Notes under the pieces: generated by a model
What the model was told of the DNA's origin: nothing
What the model saw: only the letters and a program-made list of their open reading frames with translations
Database searches by the model: none
In this document: positions 34,312 to 44,087 of the stretch, piece by piece
Position numbering within the stretch: the stretch's first letter is position 1
How the letters are laid out: each line of letters starts with the position of its first letter
Made by a program: the position numbers and the translations under genes
From: an uncultured Clostridia bacterium
GTDB lineage: Bacteria; Bacillota; Clostridia; Oscillospirales; CAG-272
Direction of reading: 5' to 3'
Length of the DNA: 63,719 bases
NCBI GenBank assembly: GCA_944381075.1
Contig: CALWJT010000003.1
Coordinates: forward strand, 1-63,719

Positions 34312-37300
34312 TTAGTGAAGCTTTACGCCGGTTTTTTGTTCGATCTCCGACATGTCGATGGAAATCACGTCGGAAATCCCCTTTTCATGCATCGTAACGC
34401 CGTACAAGCGCTCTGCCGCCTCCATCGTGCCCCGGCGGTGCGTAATGATGACGAACTGCGTTTTGTCCGAATATTTTTTCACATACTCGGCAAATTTATC
34501 CACGTTGACCTCGTCCAGCGCCGCTTCGATCTCGTCCAGGATACAGAACGGCGTTGGATTGACCTTCAGGATCGCAAAGTAGAGAGCGATGGCGACGAAC
34601 GCCTGCTCGCCGCCGGAAAGCAGAGACATGTTCTTGATGACCTTGCCGGGCGGCGCCACGTTGATGTCGATCCCGCTTTCCAGCACATGCTCCGGATCCG
34701 CAAGACGCAGCTCCGCGCGCCCGCCGCCGAACAGCTCCGTGAAGACCTGGGAAAAATTCGCGCCGATCTCCTCCAGCGTAGAAAGGAAATCCCTTCGCAT
34801 TGTTTCCTCCAGCGCCGAAATAATGCCCGTCAGGTCCTCTCTGGAGGTTTTCAAATCCGAAATCTGCTCTGTCAGCTCATCATACTGCTTTTTGACCTCT
34901 TTATATTCCTCGATCGCGCTGACATTGACGGAGCCAAGCGCTTTTAGCTGATTTTTGTATTTTGACTGCGCGGAAACCGCCGTCTGGCGCGTTTTTTCCG
35001 TAAGCGGCTCCGTCAGGCGCGCCCTCGCATCGCTGTAAGTCAACTCATATTCGTCCCAAAGGAACCCGACAAGCTTCTCCTGCCTGTCCTTCGCGGACCC
35101 ACATTCGGATTCCAGCCGCGTATAGGTACGGTAAAGAAGATCACGCCGGTCGATGACATCCCTGCTTTTTATCCGCAGCTCCGACAGCTTTTTTTCCACC
35201 TCCAGCGAAACGCCGGCAAGCGTCTGCTTTTTCTGCTCGCAGGCAGCAAGCTCCGTTTCGAGCGCCGCGGAAGCTTTTTGCAGCTCTCCTGCCTCAAGGC
35301 CGCCGCTTTGGATCTTTTCCTCAGCCGTCCGCACCGACCTGCGCAGCTCCGCAAGCGAGGATTCCGCCTCTGACGCACGCTTTTGCGCCGCGGCGCACAT
35401 TTGAGTGAGCATGCCGAGATGGGTCTGCTCCTTGGCAAGCTCCACCGATACCGCAGATGCCTCCGCCTTTGCCGCCTCCAGACGGGAAGCCGCTGCCGTC
35501 CTCTCACCGGCCAGCGCCGAAAGCGCTTGCTCCGTGCGCGCAAGCTCCTCGGTAAATCTTGTTTTCTGCTTGGCAATCCCTTCGATGTCGGTTTGTGCTC
35601 TTGACGTCTTTGTTCGTATGGCAGCAAGCTCCTCACAAAGCTGCGACAACGTGTCCTTCTGCGCCTGATAATTGGAACGCAGCACCGTAAGCTGCGTCTG
35701 TTCCGCATCATGCAGGGTTTTCAGCACCGATGCCGAGGAGAGGACGCTCTTCTCCTCCTCCTGCGCCGCTTTTGCATCGGCCGAAAGCGCGCGCAGGACC
35801 TCCTCCGCCTTCGCCATGCGTCCCTCATAAGCCTTGACCTCTTCGCCGAGGCGATCGATTTGTGCGCGGCGCGAAAGCATCCTTCCCTCGGCGGAAAGCG
35901 AGCCGCCGGTAAAGCTTCCGCCGGCGTTGATGACCTGCCCGTCCAGCGTGACGATCCGATACCGGTATCGGATCGCCCGCGCGATCTCACCGGCAGATTC
36001 CATGTCCTTTGCAATAAAGATCCTGCCGACAAGGCTGCGGACGATGCCCCGATATGCTTCCTCACAAGAGACGAGCGCCGAAGCCGCGCAGACGAGTCCT
36101 CCGCGTGCAGATTCCGGGACCTCCGAGGGTGAGAGCTCCGTGCCGCGCATGGTGGAAACCGGATAAAAGGTCGCCCGCCCCGCATTCTTTTTCTTCAAGT
36201 AGGAAATGGCAGCCTTGGCAGACGCCTCGTCCTCGCAAACGATATTTTGAAGGCTTTGCCCAAAGGCAACCTCCAGCGCCGCGGAATACTTCTCCGGCAC
36301 TGTGATGAGCCCTGACACCGGACCGAGCAGCTTTGCGGGCGTACCGTCGGCAAGGAGGATCCTCCCCGCCTTATGCTCGCTCACGACAAACCGGACAGCG
36401 CTCGAATATCCCTCGAGCAGCTCCTCCATGCGCATCAGGTTCTGTATTTTGTGCCTGCGCTGAGATATCTCGAGAAAGAAATTGTTTTTTTCCTCCGACG
36501 CACGCTGCGACGCTGCCTCTCTTTCTTTTTTCGCCGCGGAAATCGTGTCCAGACGCGCCTTGATCTCGTTCTCTTTTTTTACATAATCCTCAATTTTTTC
36601 CTCGGCGGTCCGGATCCTGCCCTCCAGCATGGAAAGGTCCTCTTCATGTTTTCCGGCGTTTCGTGTAAGCTCTTCCATTCTTTCCAGATCAGAGTTTTTC
36701 TGTGTCTCAGCGACGGAAAGTCCGACCACGGCCTCTGTCTGCGCCGCACGGAGCTCGGAAATCCGCGTCTCGCATCCAATGCGCTGGCGTTCATTTTCCG
36801 CAAGCTCCTCTTCGGCAGCTGCGACCGAAGCGGAGAGTCTGTCCGACTCGCCCAGCCGCTTTTCATGAGCCCCGCGTACCCGCGCGAGCTCGTCCGAATA
36901 CTGGTCGTACTCTGCCTGCGCCGCGGCCGCCGCCTCCTGAATCTCGGCGATTCTCCCGTCCGCGCCTTCGATCAGCTCTTTGAGATGAGCGGCGTCATTC
37001 TCGATCAGCTTCATCCGGGATTCGTTTTCATGACGCCTGCCGGTAAGCTCTAAAATCCGCGCGGAGAGCCGTTCGCTCTCCATTTGATTCTCTGTCTGCT
37101 CAGCGCGCGCCGCCTCCTCGGCGCGCTCAAGCGCCGTGCGTGTCTCGTCCGCGTCGTCCAGCTCCGTTTTTGAAAGGATCAGCTTCGCGGAAAGCTCGTC
37201 CGCAGACGCCTTGGCGCGGTCGATATCAAAAAGCGAAAGCGCAATATCCACCGCCATTTTTGCGTTGCGGATCTCCAAATACTGTTTCGCCTTTTCCGCC

Positions 37301-37935
37301 TCGCGCGCAAGAGGCGGAACCCTCTCTCCCAGCACGCCGGCGATATCCTCGAGGCGGACAAGGTTTGCATTTGTCGCCTCCAATTTTTTCGTGGCTTCCG
37401 TTTTTTGATAGCGGTATTTGGCAATCCCGGCCGCCTCCTCGAATATTGCGCGGCGCTCGTCGTTTTTCTGGGAAATGATTTCGGCAATCTTGCCCTGCCC
37501 GATGATGGAATAGCCGTCCCTTCCAAGGCCGGTATTGAGAAACAGCTCGTGAATATCCTTCAGGCGGACCGCCTTGCGATTGATAAAATATTCGCTGTCG
37601 CCGACGCGGTAATACCGGCGCGTTACGGTGATCTCGTCATAATCCGCCATCGAGAGGATCTTCCCCTGCTCTTCGGTATTGTCAAAGGTGACGGAGACCT
37701 CTGCGTATCCCATCGGACTGCGCTTCTGGGAGCCGGCAAACACCACGTCCTCCATCTTGTCTCCCCGGATATTTTTCGAGGAAATCTCGCCGAGCACCCA
37801 GCGCATCGCATCGGAAATATTCGATTTTCCGCTTCCGTTCGGACCTACCACAACGGTGATCCCTCTGTCAAAGGAAATCACCGTTTTGTCGGGAAACGAT
37901 TTAAAGCCCTGAAGCTCAAGCGTTTTCAAGCGCAT
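34312..37935 (-). CDS. smc: Chromosome segregation protein SMC
   Basis: ATPase that organises and segregates the chromosome with ScpA/ScpB (not in this window). I chose the ATG at 37935 (MRLKTLELQGFKSF, 1207 aa), where the family begins; an open extension to 38139 crosses the structured rnc-smc spacer. Walker A GPNGSGKSN (31-39); two long coiled-coil arms (about 170-500 and 680-1020) around a hinge (about 510-660; GLITVPEKYSAALEVAFG); C-terminal LLSGGEQAFVAIALYFAIL and LDEIEAALDEVNVDKF are the signature and Walker B. The ribosome binding site is weak. Confidence 0.96.
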   Translation of the reverse strand: MRLKTLELQGFKSFPDKTVISFDRGITVVVGPNGSGKSNISDAMRWVLGEISSKNIRGDKMEDVVFAGSQKRSPMGYAEVSVTFDNTEEQGKILSMADYDEITVTRRYYRVGDSEYFINRKAVRLKDIHELFLNTGLGRDGYSIIGQGKIAEIISQKNDERRAIFEEAAGIAKYRYQKTEATKKLEATNANLVRLEDIAGVLGERVPPLAREAEKAKQYLEIRNAKMAVDIALSLFDIDRAKASADELSAKLILSKTELDDADETRTALERAEEAARAEQTENQMESERLSARILELTGRRHENESRMKLIENDAAHLKELIEGADGRIAEIQEAAAAAQAEYDQYSDELARVRGAHEKRLGESDRLSASVAAAEEELAENERQRIGCETRISELRAAQTEAVVGLSVAETQKNSDLERMEELTRNAGKHEEDLSMLEGRIRTAEEKIEDYVKKENEIKARLDTISAAKKEREAASQRASEEKNNFFLEISQRRHKIQNLMRMEELLEGYSSAVRFVVSEHKAGRILLADGTPAKLLGPVSGLITVPEKYSAALEVAFGQSLQNIVCEDEASAKAAISYLKKKNAGRATFYPVSTMRGTELSPSEVPESARGGLVCAASALVSCEEAYRGIVRSLVGRIFIAKDMESAGEIARAIRYRYRIVTLDGQVINAGGSFTGGSLSAEGRMLSRRAQIDRLGEEVKAYEGRMAKAEEVLRALSADAKAAQEEEKSVLSSASVLKTLHDAEQTQLTVLRSNYQAQKDTLSQLCEELAAIRTKTSRAQTDIEGIAKQKTRFTEELARTEQALSALAGERTAAASRLEAAKAEASAVSVELAKEQTHLGMLTQMCAAAQKRASEAESSLAELRRSVRTAEEKIQSGGLEAGELQKASAALETELAACEQKKQTLAGVSLEVEKKLSELRIKSRDVIDRRDLLYRTYTRLESECGSAKDRQEKLVGFLWDEYELTYSDARARLTEPLTEKTRQTAVSAQSKYKNQLKALGSVNVSAIEEYKEVKKQYDELTEQISDLKTSREDLTGIISALEETMRRDFLSTLEEIGANFSQVFTELFGGGRAELRLADPEHVLESGIDINVAPPGKVIKNMSLLSGGEQAFVAIALYFAILKVNPTPFCILDEIEAALDEVNVDKFAEYVKKYSDKTQFVIITHRRGTMEAAERLYGVTMHEKGISDVISIDMSEIEQKTGVKLH

Positions 37936-38029
37936 ACTGTTTTGACCGTACCTTCCCGCGCGGACCGCCGGTCCGCACTCAAATATGCCATTGTTATTTT
38001 CTATCCTGCCATCCGCCCGTGCTCCGAAG

Positions 38030-38132
38030 CCAAAGGCTGCCGCGGACACAGGCAAGCGTATCTCTCCCATCGAAAGCCTCGGCCCGCATGTCCGGAAGCG
38101 GCCTGTGTCCGCGGGATGCGTCCCCGCTTTGG
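38030..38132. repeat. Large stem-loop in the rnc-smc spacer
   Basis: A perfect 14-bp stem (CCGCGGACACAGGC at 38040-38053 with its complement at 38101-38114) closes a 47-base loop, and outer CCAAAG/CTTTGG (38030-38035 and 38127-38132) can extend it. A second hairpin, GCGGACC/GGTCCGC, is at about 37962-37978. The 237-base spacer has no gene. It could be a processing site or a structured leader for smc. Confidence 0.6.
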
Positions 38133-38172
38133 CCGCCAAGACAGAAGGACGGGAAACTGCCGGAATGCGTTT

Positions 38173-38925
38173 TCATTCCACGATGTAATTTTGCAGCGCA
38201 TCCTCCGCCGCGGCGATTTCCGCCTTTTTCTTGCTCGTACCCTCGCCGCGTCCCATCGGGTTATTGTCGATCCTCACCTCGCAGACATACCGCTTATCGT
38301 GGTCGGGACCGCTTTCCGACACGATCTCGTATTCCAACAGGCCGCGCGCCTCCTGCACGATCTCCTGCAAATGGGATTTCGGATCGATAATCGGGCGTTC
38401 CGATAAGATCTTTTCCACCTCCCGCCGGATAAAAGGCAGCAGAAAATCCTTCACTCTGTCAAGGTCTTTTCCGGAGTCCAGATAAATCGCCGCCACCAGC
38501 GCCTCAAACGCATCCTCAAGGAGCTTGTCCTGCCGGCGTCCGTTGAGCGCCTCCTGTCCGTTGCCAAGATATAGATAATCGCCAAGACCGACGGATTTCG
38601 CAAATCCGGCAAGGGAGCGCGTACACACGATGTCCGCCCGGAGCTTCGTGAGGTCTCCCTCCGGATGGTCGGAAAAGAAGTCAAAAAGGAACTCGCTTGT
38701 CACAACAGACAGTACGGAATCCCCAAGGAATTCCAGTCTTTCGTTGGAACACAGCCCATACTGCTTATTCTCATTCACCCAAGAAGAATGGCGCAGCGCC
38801 TCGTCCAGATATCCGCGGTGATGAAACACATAGCCGATCTCCTTTTCCAAAAAGCATATATTGCGCGGTGCGCCGGCTCTGTCGCCCATTTGCCTTTCCG
38901 CCCTTTCTTTTTTCCGTTTATTCAC
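38173..38925 (-). CDS. rnc: Ribonuclease III
   Basis: Double-strand-specific endonuclease for rRNA maturation and mRNA processing. Catalytic signature NERLEFLGDSVLSVV (about residues 62-76), second acidic cluster KLLEDAFEALVAAIYLDSG, and a C-terminal dsRNA-binding domain (about 165-248; GRGEGTSKKKAEIAAAEDAL). The start given is a GTG overlapping plsX by 8 bases; an ATG 12 codons later (38889, MGDRAGAP) with AAAGG nearby is a fair alternative. Confidence 0.95.
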   Translation of the reverse strand: MNKRKKERAERQMGDRAGAPRNICFLEKEIGYVFHHRGYLDEALRHSSWVNENKQYGLCSNERLEFLGDSVLSVVTSEFLFDFFSDHPEGDLTKLRADIVCTRSLAGFAKSVGLGDYLYLGNGQEALNGRRQDKLLEDAFEALVAAIYLDSGKDLDRVKDFLLPFIRREVEKILSERPIIDPKSHLQEIVQEARGLLEYEIVSESGPDHDKRYVCEVRIDNNPMGRGEGTSKKKAEIAAAEDALQNYIVE

Positions 38926-39937
38926 GTCCGGCCCCCGCTGCCGGGACCTTAAAATTTGCGGCCTGCCGCTCGATTTCCTCGATCACCCCGGTTTCCGCAT
39001 AGGTAATGGCCTGCCGTATCGCGTTTTTGATCGCATCCGCGTCCGAGCTTCCATGCGCTTTGATGACCGGCTTCGCCAGTCCCAGAAACGGCGCGCCGCC
39101 ATATTCGCGAGCGTCGAAGAATCGCTTCATTTCTTTTGCTTTCCCATGCACAAGCGCACCGGACAGCATGCTGATCATGCCCGAACGGAACATTTCCTGC
39201 ACCTTTTCCATCAAGAAGCGGCAAAGTCCCTCGCTTGTTTTCAAAATGATATTCCCCGTAAAGCCGTCGCAGACGAGCACGTCGCATTTTCCGTAGGGGA
39301 AGTCCTTTCCCTCGACGTTCCCGACGAAATGGATCCCCTCCATTTCCTTCAGCAGATGATAAGCCTCGACATAAAGCGGCGTGCCCTTGTGCTCCTCGGC
39401 GCCGTTGTTGACAAGTCCCACCCTTGGCCTCGCGATCCCGCAGGCCTTTTCCATATATACGGAGCCAAGGCAGGCGAATTGCGCAAGATATTCGGGCGTT
39501 ACCGTAACGTTCGCACCGCAGTCCAGCATCATAACGGGATTCGCAAACGGAAGGATGGTGCCGAGCGCCGCCCGCCGGATCCCGTGGATCCTGCGCACGA
39601 TAAGGGTAGCGCCCGTGAAATAAGCGCCTGTATTTCCGGCGGAAACGGCGGCATCGCCTTCCCCGTCCGCCACGAGCTTCAGCGTTTTTGCCATCGAGGA
39701 GTCCTTATGCGTCTGAAAAACGCTCATCGGGCTGTCTTCCATTGTGATCACATCATCGGAATGAACGATCTCAAACATATCCGCCGATACCTCCAGCGCG
39801 GTCAGCGCTTCCCGAATAATCCTCTCGTTCCCGACAAGCACGATGTCCGTTTGATACTCGCTTTTGGCAAGGACCGCGCCCTGTATCAGCTCTTTTGCCG
39901 GCCGATCTGCCCCCATAACGTCTAAAATGATTTTCAT
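38918..39937 (-). CDS. plsX: Phosphate acyltransferase PlsX
   Basis: Converts acyl-ACP to acyl phosphate, the donor for PlsY (21921-22631). The ATG at 39937 follows GGAGG and begins MKIILDVMGADRPAKELIQG, the family N-terminus; 339 aa. AVSAGNTGAYFTGATLIV and VCDGFTGNIILKTSEGL are conserved blocks. It is coupled to rnc by overlap; acpP, which often lies between them in Firmicutes, is absent here. Confidence 0.96.
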   Translation of the reverse strand: MKIILDVMGADRPAKELIQGAVLAKSEYQTDIVLVGNERIIREALTALEVSADMFEIVHSDDVITMEDSPMSVFQTHKDSSMAKTLKLVADGEGDAAVSAGNTGAYFTGATLIVRRIHGIRRAALGTILPFANPVMMLDCGANVTVTPEYLAQFACLGSVYMEKACGIARPRVGLVNNGAEEHKGTPLYVEAYHLLKEMEGIHFVGNVEGKDFPYGKCDVLVCDGFTGNIILKTSEGLCRFLMEKVQEMFRSGMISMLSGALVHGKAKEMKRFFDAREYGGAPFLGLAKPVIKAHGSSDADAIKNAIRQAITYAETGVIEEIERQAANFKVPAAGAGRE

Positions 39938-40046
39938 AAAAACCTCCACAAGCTCCGCGTAAGCGGCCGCAACGAAAGGATTCCCCCCTGCGCAGACAGA
40001 GCTGCCCCGCATCCTGTTCCATGGAGCAGGCTCTGTTATCTTATTT

Positions 40047-40075
40047 ATTATATCGCTTTTTTTACCGTTTTTCAA
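40047..40075 (-). promoter_or_regulatory. Promoter of plsX-rnc operon
   Basis: Minus strand TTGAAA (plus 40070-40075), 17-base spacer, TATAAT (40047-40052). Confidence 0.85.
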
Positions 40076-40206
40076 TATCTACTTGGAGAAAATCGCCCCC
40101 AACACCGAAAATTAAGAAATGCTCTTCCTGTACATGCCGTCCTGCGGGGATCGGAGATACGCACGAAGGTTTGCCGGGACGGCCTTTTCAAAGAGCTTTT
40201 ACAAGA

Positions 40207-40238
40207 GGAAGCTCCCCCGCCTGTGCGGGGGAGCTTCC
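40207..40238. terminator. Strong hairpin after topA
   Basis: A perfect 14-bp GC-rich stem (40207-40220 with 40225-40238, loop CTGT), immediately before the topA stop on the minus strand. The T-tract is weak on both sides, so it may stabilise the 3' end more than terminate. Confidence 0.65.
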
Positions 40239-40240
40239 GT

Positions 40241-42508
40241 TTATTTCGCTTCTTCGGTCTTAGGAGCCTCCTCTTTGTAGGAGCAATCCTTGTTCATACA
40301 ATACAAATACCCTTTGCCCTTTTTGACAAGCAGCCTTGCGCCGCAGACGGGACAGCTTTTCTCCGTCGGCATATCCCAAACGGAAAAGTCGCATTTCGGA
40401 TAATTCGAGCAGCTGTAGAACACCGCATGATTCTTCCCGAAGCCGCGCACGACCGGCGCGCCGCATTTCGGGCAGGAAACACCAATCTCCTCGCGGATGG
40501 GCTTCGTATACTTGCACTTCGGAAAATTGCTGCAGGCATAAAATCTGCCGTAGCGGCTCTTGCGGATGACGATGTCTCCGCCGCAGAGCTCGCATTTGAG
40601 GCCGGTCTTTTCCGGCTCCTCCTTTTCCTTTTTCACGGCACCGGAAGCGTCGAGCGGCTTGGTGTTCTTGCATTCGGGATAGCCCGGACACGCGGCAAAT
40701 TTCCCGAATCTGCCCGTTTTGATGACCATCCGCCTGCCGCATTTCTCACAGATGATGTCCGATTCCTCAACGGGCAGCTCCACTTTGTTTTCTCCGATGT
40801 GCTCCTGAGCGCGCTCAAGCGTTTTCTCAAAGTCGCCGTAGAAATCCTCCAGCACGTGCTCGAGCGTATTGTCCCCGCGCGCGATCTCGTCGAGCTCGGT
40901 CTCCATATTGGCCGTAAATTTATAGTCGACGATCTCAGGAAAATTTTTCTTCATCAGCTCCACCGTCGCGCGGCCGAGCGGCGTGGCAAGCAGGGATTTC
41001 TTATCCCGTTCGATATAGCCCCTTTCCAAAATCGTCGTGATGGTCGGCGCATACGTACTCGGACGGCCGATGCCCTTGTCCTTCAAAAATTTGATAAGGG
41101 ACGCCTCGTCAAAATGCGGAGGCGGCTCCGTAAAATTCTGCGTCGGCGTGATCTGCTCGCACGGCAGGACGTCTCCCTGCGCGATCCTTCCCAGCTTCGA
41201 GCTTTTGTCGCCGGACTCCTCGTCGTCCGAATATGCCGCGCGGTAGCCCGGGAAAACGAGGATGCTCTCGCTCATTTTATAGCGGTAGCCTGCGCAGTCG
41301 AGCTCCACGTCGACGGCGTCGTATTCCGCATTCTTCATCTGGCTCGCCATAAAGCGGTCCCAGATCAGCTTATAAAGCTTATACTGATCCGCGGTAAGAG
41401 ATGCGCGGATCTCGTCCGGTGGGAATTCCATGCTCGCCGGACGGATCGCCTCATGCGCATCCTGCGAGGACGCCTTGGACTTGTAGACCTTCCGCTTCGA
41501 CGGATAGAAATTTTCACCGTATTTTTCCTTGATATAGCGCTCCGCGGCGGAGGCTGCCTCATCGGAAATGCGCAGCGAGTCCGTTCTCATATAGGTAATG
41601 ATACCGTGGACGCCGCCCTTGTCTGCGCCAAGATTGACACCCTCATACAGCTCCTGTGCAACCTTCATGGTACGCTTGGAATGGAAGCCGAAGCGCCTTG
41701 CCGCGGCCTGCTGGAGCGTCGAGGTCTCGAACGGGGGCTCCGGACTTTTGGACTTTTTCGACTTTTTCGCGGCAACGACTGTGAAATCCTTGTCCCGGCA
41801 TGCCGAGACCACCTTCTCCGCCGCTTCGGCGTTCGGAAGCTCGATCTTCCCGTCGGCATCCCCGAAAAACTTCGCTTTTCCCTTCTGACTCTTTCCGAGC
41901 TTCAAGATCGCCTCGATGGTCCAGAATTCCACCGGAACGAATTTTTCGATCTCCGCCTCGCGCTCCACGATGATACGGGTCGCCACAGACTGAACACGTC
42001 CGGCGGAAAGTCCGCTCTTTACGGTTTTCCAAAGGTACGGACTTAACTTATAGCCGACGATCCGGTCAAGGATCCTTCTTGCCTGCTGGGAATTGACAAG
42101 GTTCATATCGATGGCGCGCGGATGATCGATCTCCGCCCGAATCGTATTTTTGGTAATCTCATTGAAGGCTACGCGGTTCGCTTCTTCCGGCGCGATGCCG
42201 AGCACGGTCGCAAGATGCCATGAGATCGCCTCGCCCTCACGGTCCGGGTCCGTCGCGAGATAGACCTTGTCCGCGCCCTTCGCCTCCTTCTTCATTTCGG
42301 AGATAAGAGCGCTTTTCCCCTGGATATTGATATATTTCGCCTTAAAATCATGTTCGATATCGACGCCGAGCGTGCTTTTCGGGAGATCTCTGACATGCCC
42401 CTTGGAGGCGATGACCTTATAATCGCTGCCGAGATAAGAATTGATGGTAGCGGCCTTCGCCGGAGACTCGACAATGACGAGCTTCACATGTTTCTTGTTT
42501 TCCTGCAT
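40241..42508 (-). CDS. topA: DNA topoisomerase I
   Basis: Relaxes negative supercoils by a type IA strand-passage mechanism. Toprim domain with VIVESPAKAATI and ATDPDREGE; catalytic tyrosine in GIITYMRTDS; the C-terminus (about 580-755) carries four zinc-ribbon units (starting CEKCGRR, CELCGGD, CPKCGAP and CPVCGAR), the first three with a paired Cys further on and the last with CMNKDC. 755 aa, a long C-terminal form common in Clostridia. AAGGAG precedes the ATG. It has its own promoter, downstream of dprA. Confidence 0.96.
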   Translation of the reverse strand: MQENKKHVKLVIVESPAKAATINSYLGSDYKVIASKGHVRDLPKSTLGVDIEHDFKAKYINIQGKSALISEMKKEAKGADKVYLATDPDREGEAISWHLATVLGIAPEEANRVAFNEITKNTIRAEIDHPRAIDMNLVNSQQARRILDRIVGYKLSPYLWKTVKSGLSAGRVQSVATRIIVEREAEIEKFVPVEFWTIEAILKLGKSQKGKAKFFGDADGKIELPNAEAAEKVVSACRDKDFTVVAAKKSKKSKSPEPPFETSTLQQAAARRFGFHSKRTMKVAQELYEGVNLGADKGGVHGIITYMRTDSLRISDEAASAAERYIKEKYGENFYPSKRKVYKSKASSQDAHEAIRPASMEFPPDEIRASLTADQYKLYKLIWDRFMASQMKNAEYDAVDVELDCAGYRYKMSESILVFPGYRAAYSDDEESGDKSSKLGRIAQGDVLPCEQITPTQNFTEPPPHFDEASLIKFLKDKGIGRPSTYAPTITTILERGYIERDKKSLLATPLGRATVELMKKNFPEIVDYKFTANMETELDEIARGDNTLEHVLEDFYGDFEKTLERAQEHIGENKVELPVEESDIICEKCGRRMVIKTGRFGKFAACPGYPECKNTKPLDASGAVKKEKEEPEKTGLKCELCGGDIVIRKSRYGRFYACSNFPKCKYTKPIREEIGVSCPKCGAPVVRGFGKNHAVFYSCSNYPKCDFSVWDMPTEKSCPVCGARLLVKKGKGYLYCMNKDCSYKEEAPKTEEAK

Positions 42509-42546
42509 TGTGAAACATTCTCCTTAAAAAATAGTAAGCAATCGCT

Positions 42547-42576
42547 ATTATATACCGAAATCACGGAAATTGTCAA
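42547..42576 (-). promoter_or_regulatory. Promoter of topA
   Basis: Minus strand TTGACA (plus 42571-42576), 18-base spacer, TATAAT (42547-42552). Confidence 0.8.
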
Positions 42577-42747
42577 TACGAAGTTTGAGTCGGGGCAAAG
42601 CGTGATAAGCTTGCTTCCTCACGCCCGCGACGATGGCAGCCGTCGTCCGTGAGCGCTGCTCCCTAAGGGTTCGGCGGGGGACGGTAGCTCCGTTGAAATC
42701 CCAAATGGGACCCGCCGCCTATAGAGGCGGCGCCACCTACGGCATGG

Positions 42748-43983
42748 TTATAACGGCCGGTAATTCCCGCCCGGCTCTGCCAAAAGAAAGCCTCCGAGCT
42801 CCAGCATGGTGAGCGCTCCGAGCAGCGCGCCCGTATCGCATGCGCCGGTCCTGCGGCAGACGGCAGCCGCGATCTCCTCGGCGGACATCGTCTCCGTGAT
42901 ACAGGAAAACACGGTCCTTTCCCACTCGCCAAGCGCTCCCATATCGGCGGAGCGGCGGGAAGCCTTCGTTTTGTCCGCTGTTTTATCCGGCAGTATCTCT
43001 CTTCCCTTTTCGGCTGGGAACGGCTTTTCCGTGCGCCGGAAAGCAGAGGAACGCCTCTGTGTCCCGCGGGCATCCGGTACGCGCGGGATGCGCTCGGTGA
43101 ATATTCTATGCGGATAAAGCAGCTCGTATTCGCCAAGGATATCCGCGGCGCACGTGACGAGCTTCGCGCCCTCGCGGATAAGCGTATTGGTCCCCTGCGC
43201 GCGCCGGTCCTGCGGATTTCCCGGGAAAGCAAACAGATCGCGTCCCTGTCCGCGGGCGGCGCGCGCCGTAATCAGCGAGCCGCTGTAAAGATCCGCCTCG
43301 ACGACCACCGTCCCCTGACAAAGCCCGGAAAGGATCCGATTGCGAATGGGAAAATGCTTCCCGTCCGGATCCGATCCCGGTGCATATTCCGTTATCAGCG
43401 TGCCGCGCTCAGCGATTTCGTCCATCAGCCGGCGGTTCTCAGGCGGATACACCCTGTCGATCCCGCAGCCCAGCACCGCGATCGTATGTCCGCCGGCGGA
43501 CAGCGCGCCCTCATGCGCCGCGGTATCGATGCCGAGCGCCATGCCGGAAACCACGATGGCGCCGGCGCGGGCAAGCTCCGCACCGAGCCGTTTTGCCGCC
43601 GCGCTCCCCGCCGGACTGCATCTTCGTGTCCCGACGCAGGCAATCAGGACGTTGTCATCGATGTTCGGCACACGGCCTCTGTAGTAAAGCAGAAGCGGTT
43701 TTCCGTGGATGCTCCGCAGCCGTTCGGGATAGACCGCGCTCGCGGCGGTCATGATGCCGACGTTGACCCGTTCACAATACTCCAGGATCCGCTGCGGAAG
43801 CGAAAGATCGCGATCAAGCAGCGCCGCGAGGATGTTGTCGTCAATGCCGTCTACAGCCCGAAGAGCGGACGCATCTGCCTCAAAAATCGCTTTCGGCGAC
43901 GTGAAGCGGCGCAGCAGATAGGAGCCGAGCTCGCTTCCCGCGCCGCACCGCAGGGAAAGCCAAATCCAGTACACCAAATCCAT
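42748..43983 (-). CDS. dprA: DNA-processing protein DprA
   Basis: Loads RecA on incoming single-stranded DNA in natural transformation. 411 aa: N-terminal SAM-like region (1-75), Rossmann-fold core (about 75-290) with ACVGTRRCSPAG, SGMALGIDTAAHEGAL and GCGIDRVYPPEN, then a basic linker and a winged-helix C-terminal domain (about 345-411; MSAEEIAAAVCRRTG). GGAG precedes the ATG. The dprA-topA neighbourhood is conserved in Firmicutes. No other competence genes are in this window. Confidence 0.95.
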   Translation of the reverse strand: MDLVYWIWLSLRCGAGSELGSYLLRRFTSPKAIFEADASALRAVDGIDDNILAALLDRDLSLPQRILEYCERVNVGIMTAASAVYPERLRSIHGKPLLLYYRGRVPNIDDNVLIACVGTRRCSPAGSAAAKRLGAELARAGAIVVSGMALGIDTAAHEGALSAGGHTIAVLGCGIDRVYPPENRRLMDEIAERGTLITEYAPGSDPDGKHFPIRNRILSGLCQGTVVVEADLYSGSLITARAARGQGRDLFAFPGNPQDRRAQGTNTLIREGAKLVTCAADILGEYELLYPHRIFTERIPRVPDARGTQRRSSAFRRTEKPFPAEKGREILPDKTADKTKASRRSADMGALGEWERTVFSCITETMSAEEIAAAVCRRTGACDTGALLGALTMLELGGFLLAEPGGNYRPL

Positions 43984-44087
43984 AATTTTTCTCCGTCATG
44001 ATACCGCATCTTCCGCGGTAAAAATCGTTCCAGAAGCCGTCGAAGCCGGATGCCCTCCGGCAAGCCCGCGGCAAAACCTGCGGACAA

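Larger units (their letters stand above)
39938..40240. other. Intergenic region topA / plsX
   Basis: 303 bases without a gene: the plsX promoter at 40047-40075, a ~100-base plsX leader and the hairpin after topA at 40207-40238. Nothing else recognised. Confidence 0.7.

Noticed and set aside
37936-38139. 68-codon N-terminal extension of smc
   Set aside because: It crosses the structured spacer and precedes the family's conserved N-terminus; start placed at 37935.
40223-42046. 607-codon plus-strand frame opposite topA
   Set aside because: Antisense to a well-supported TopA; no start signal or recognisable domain.
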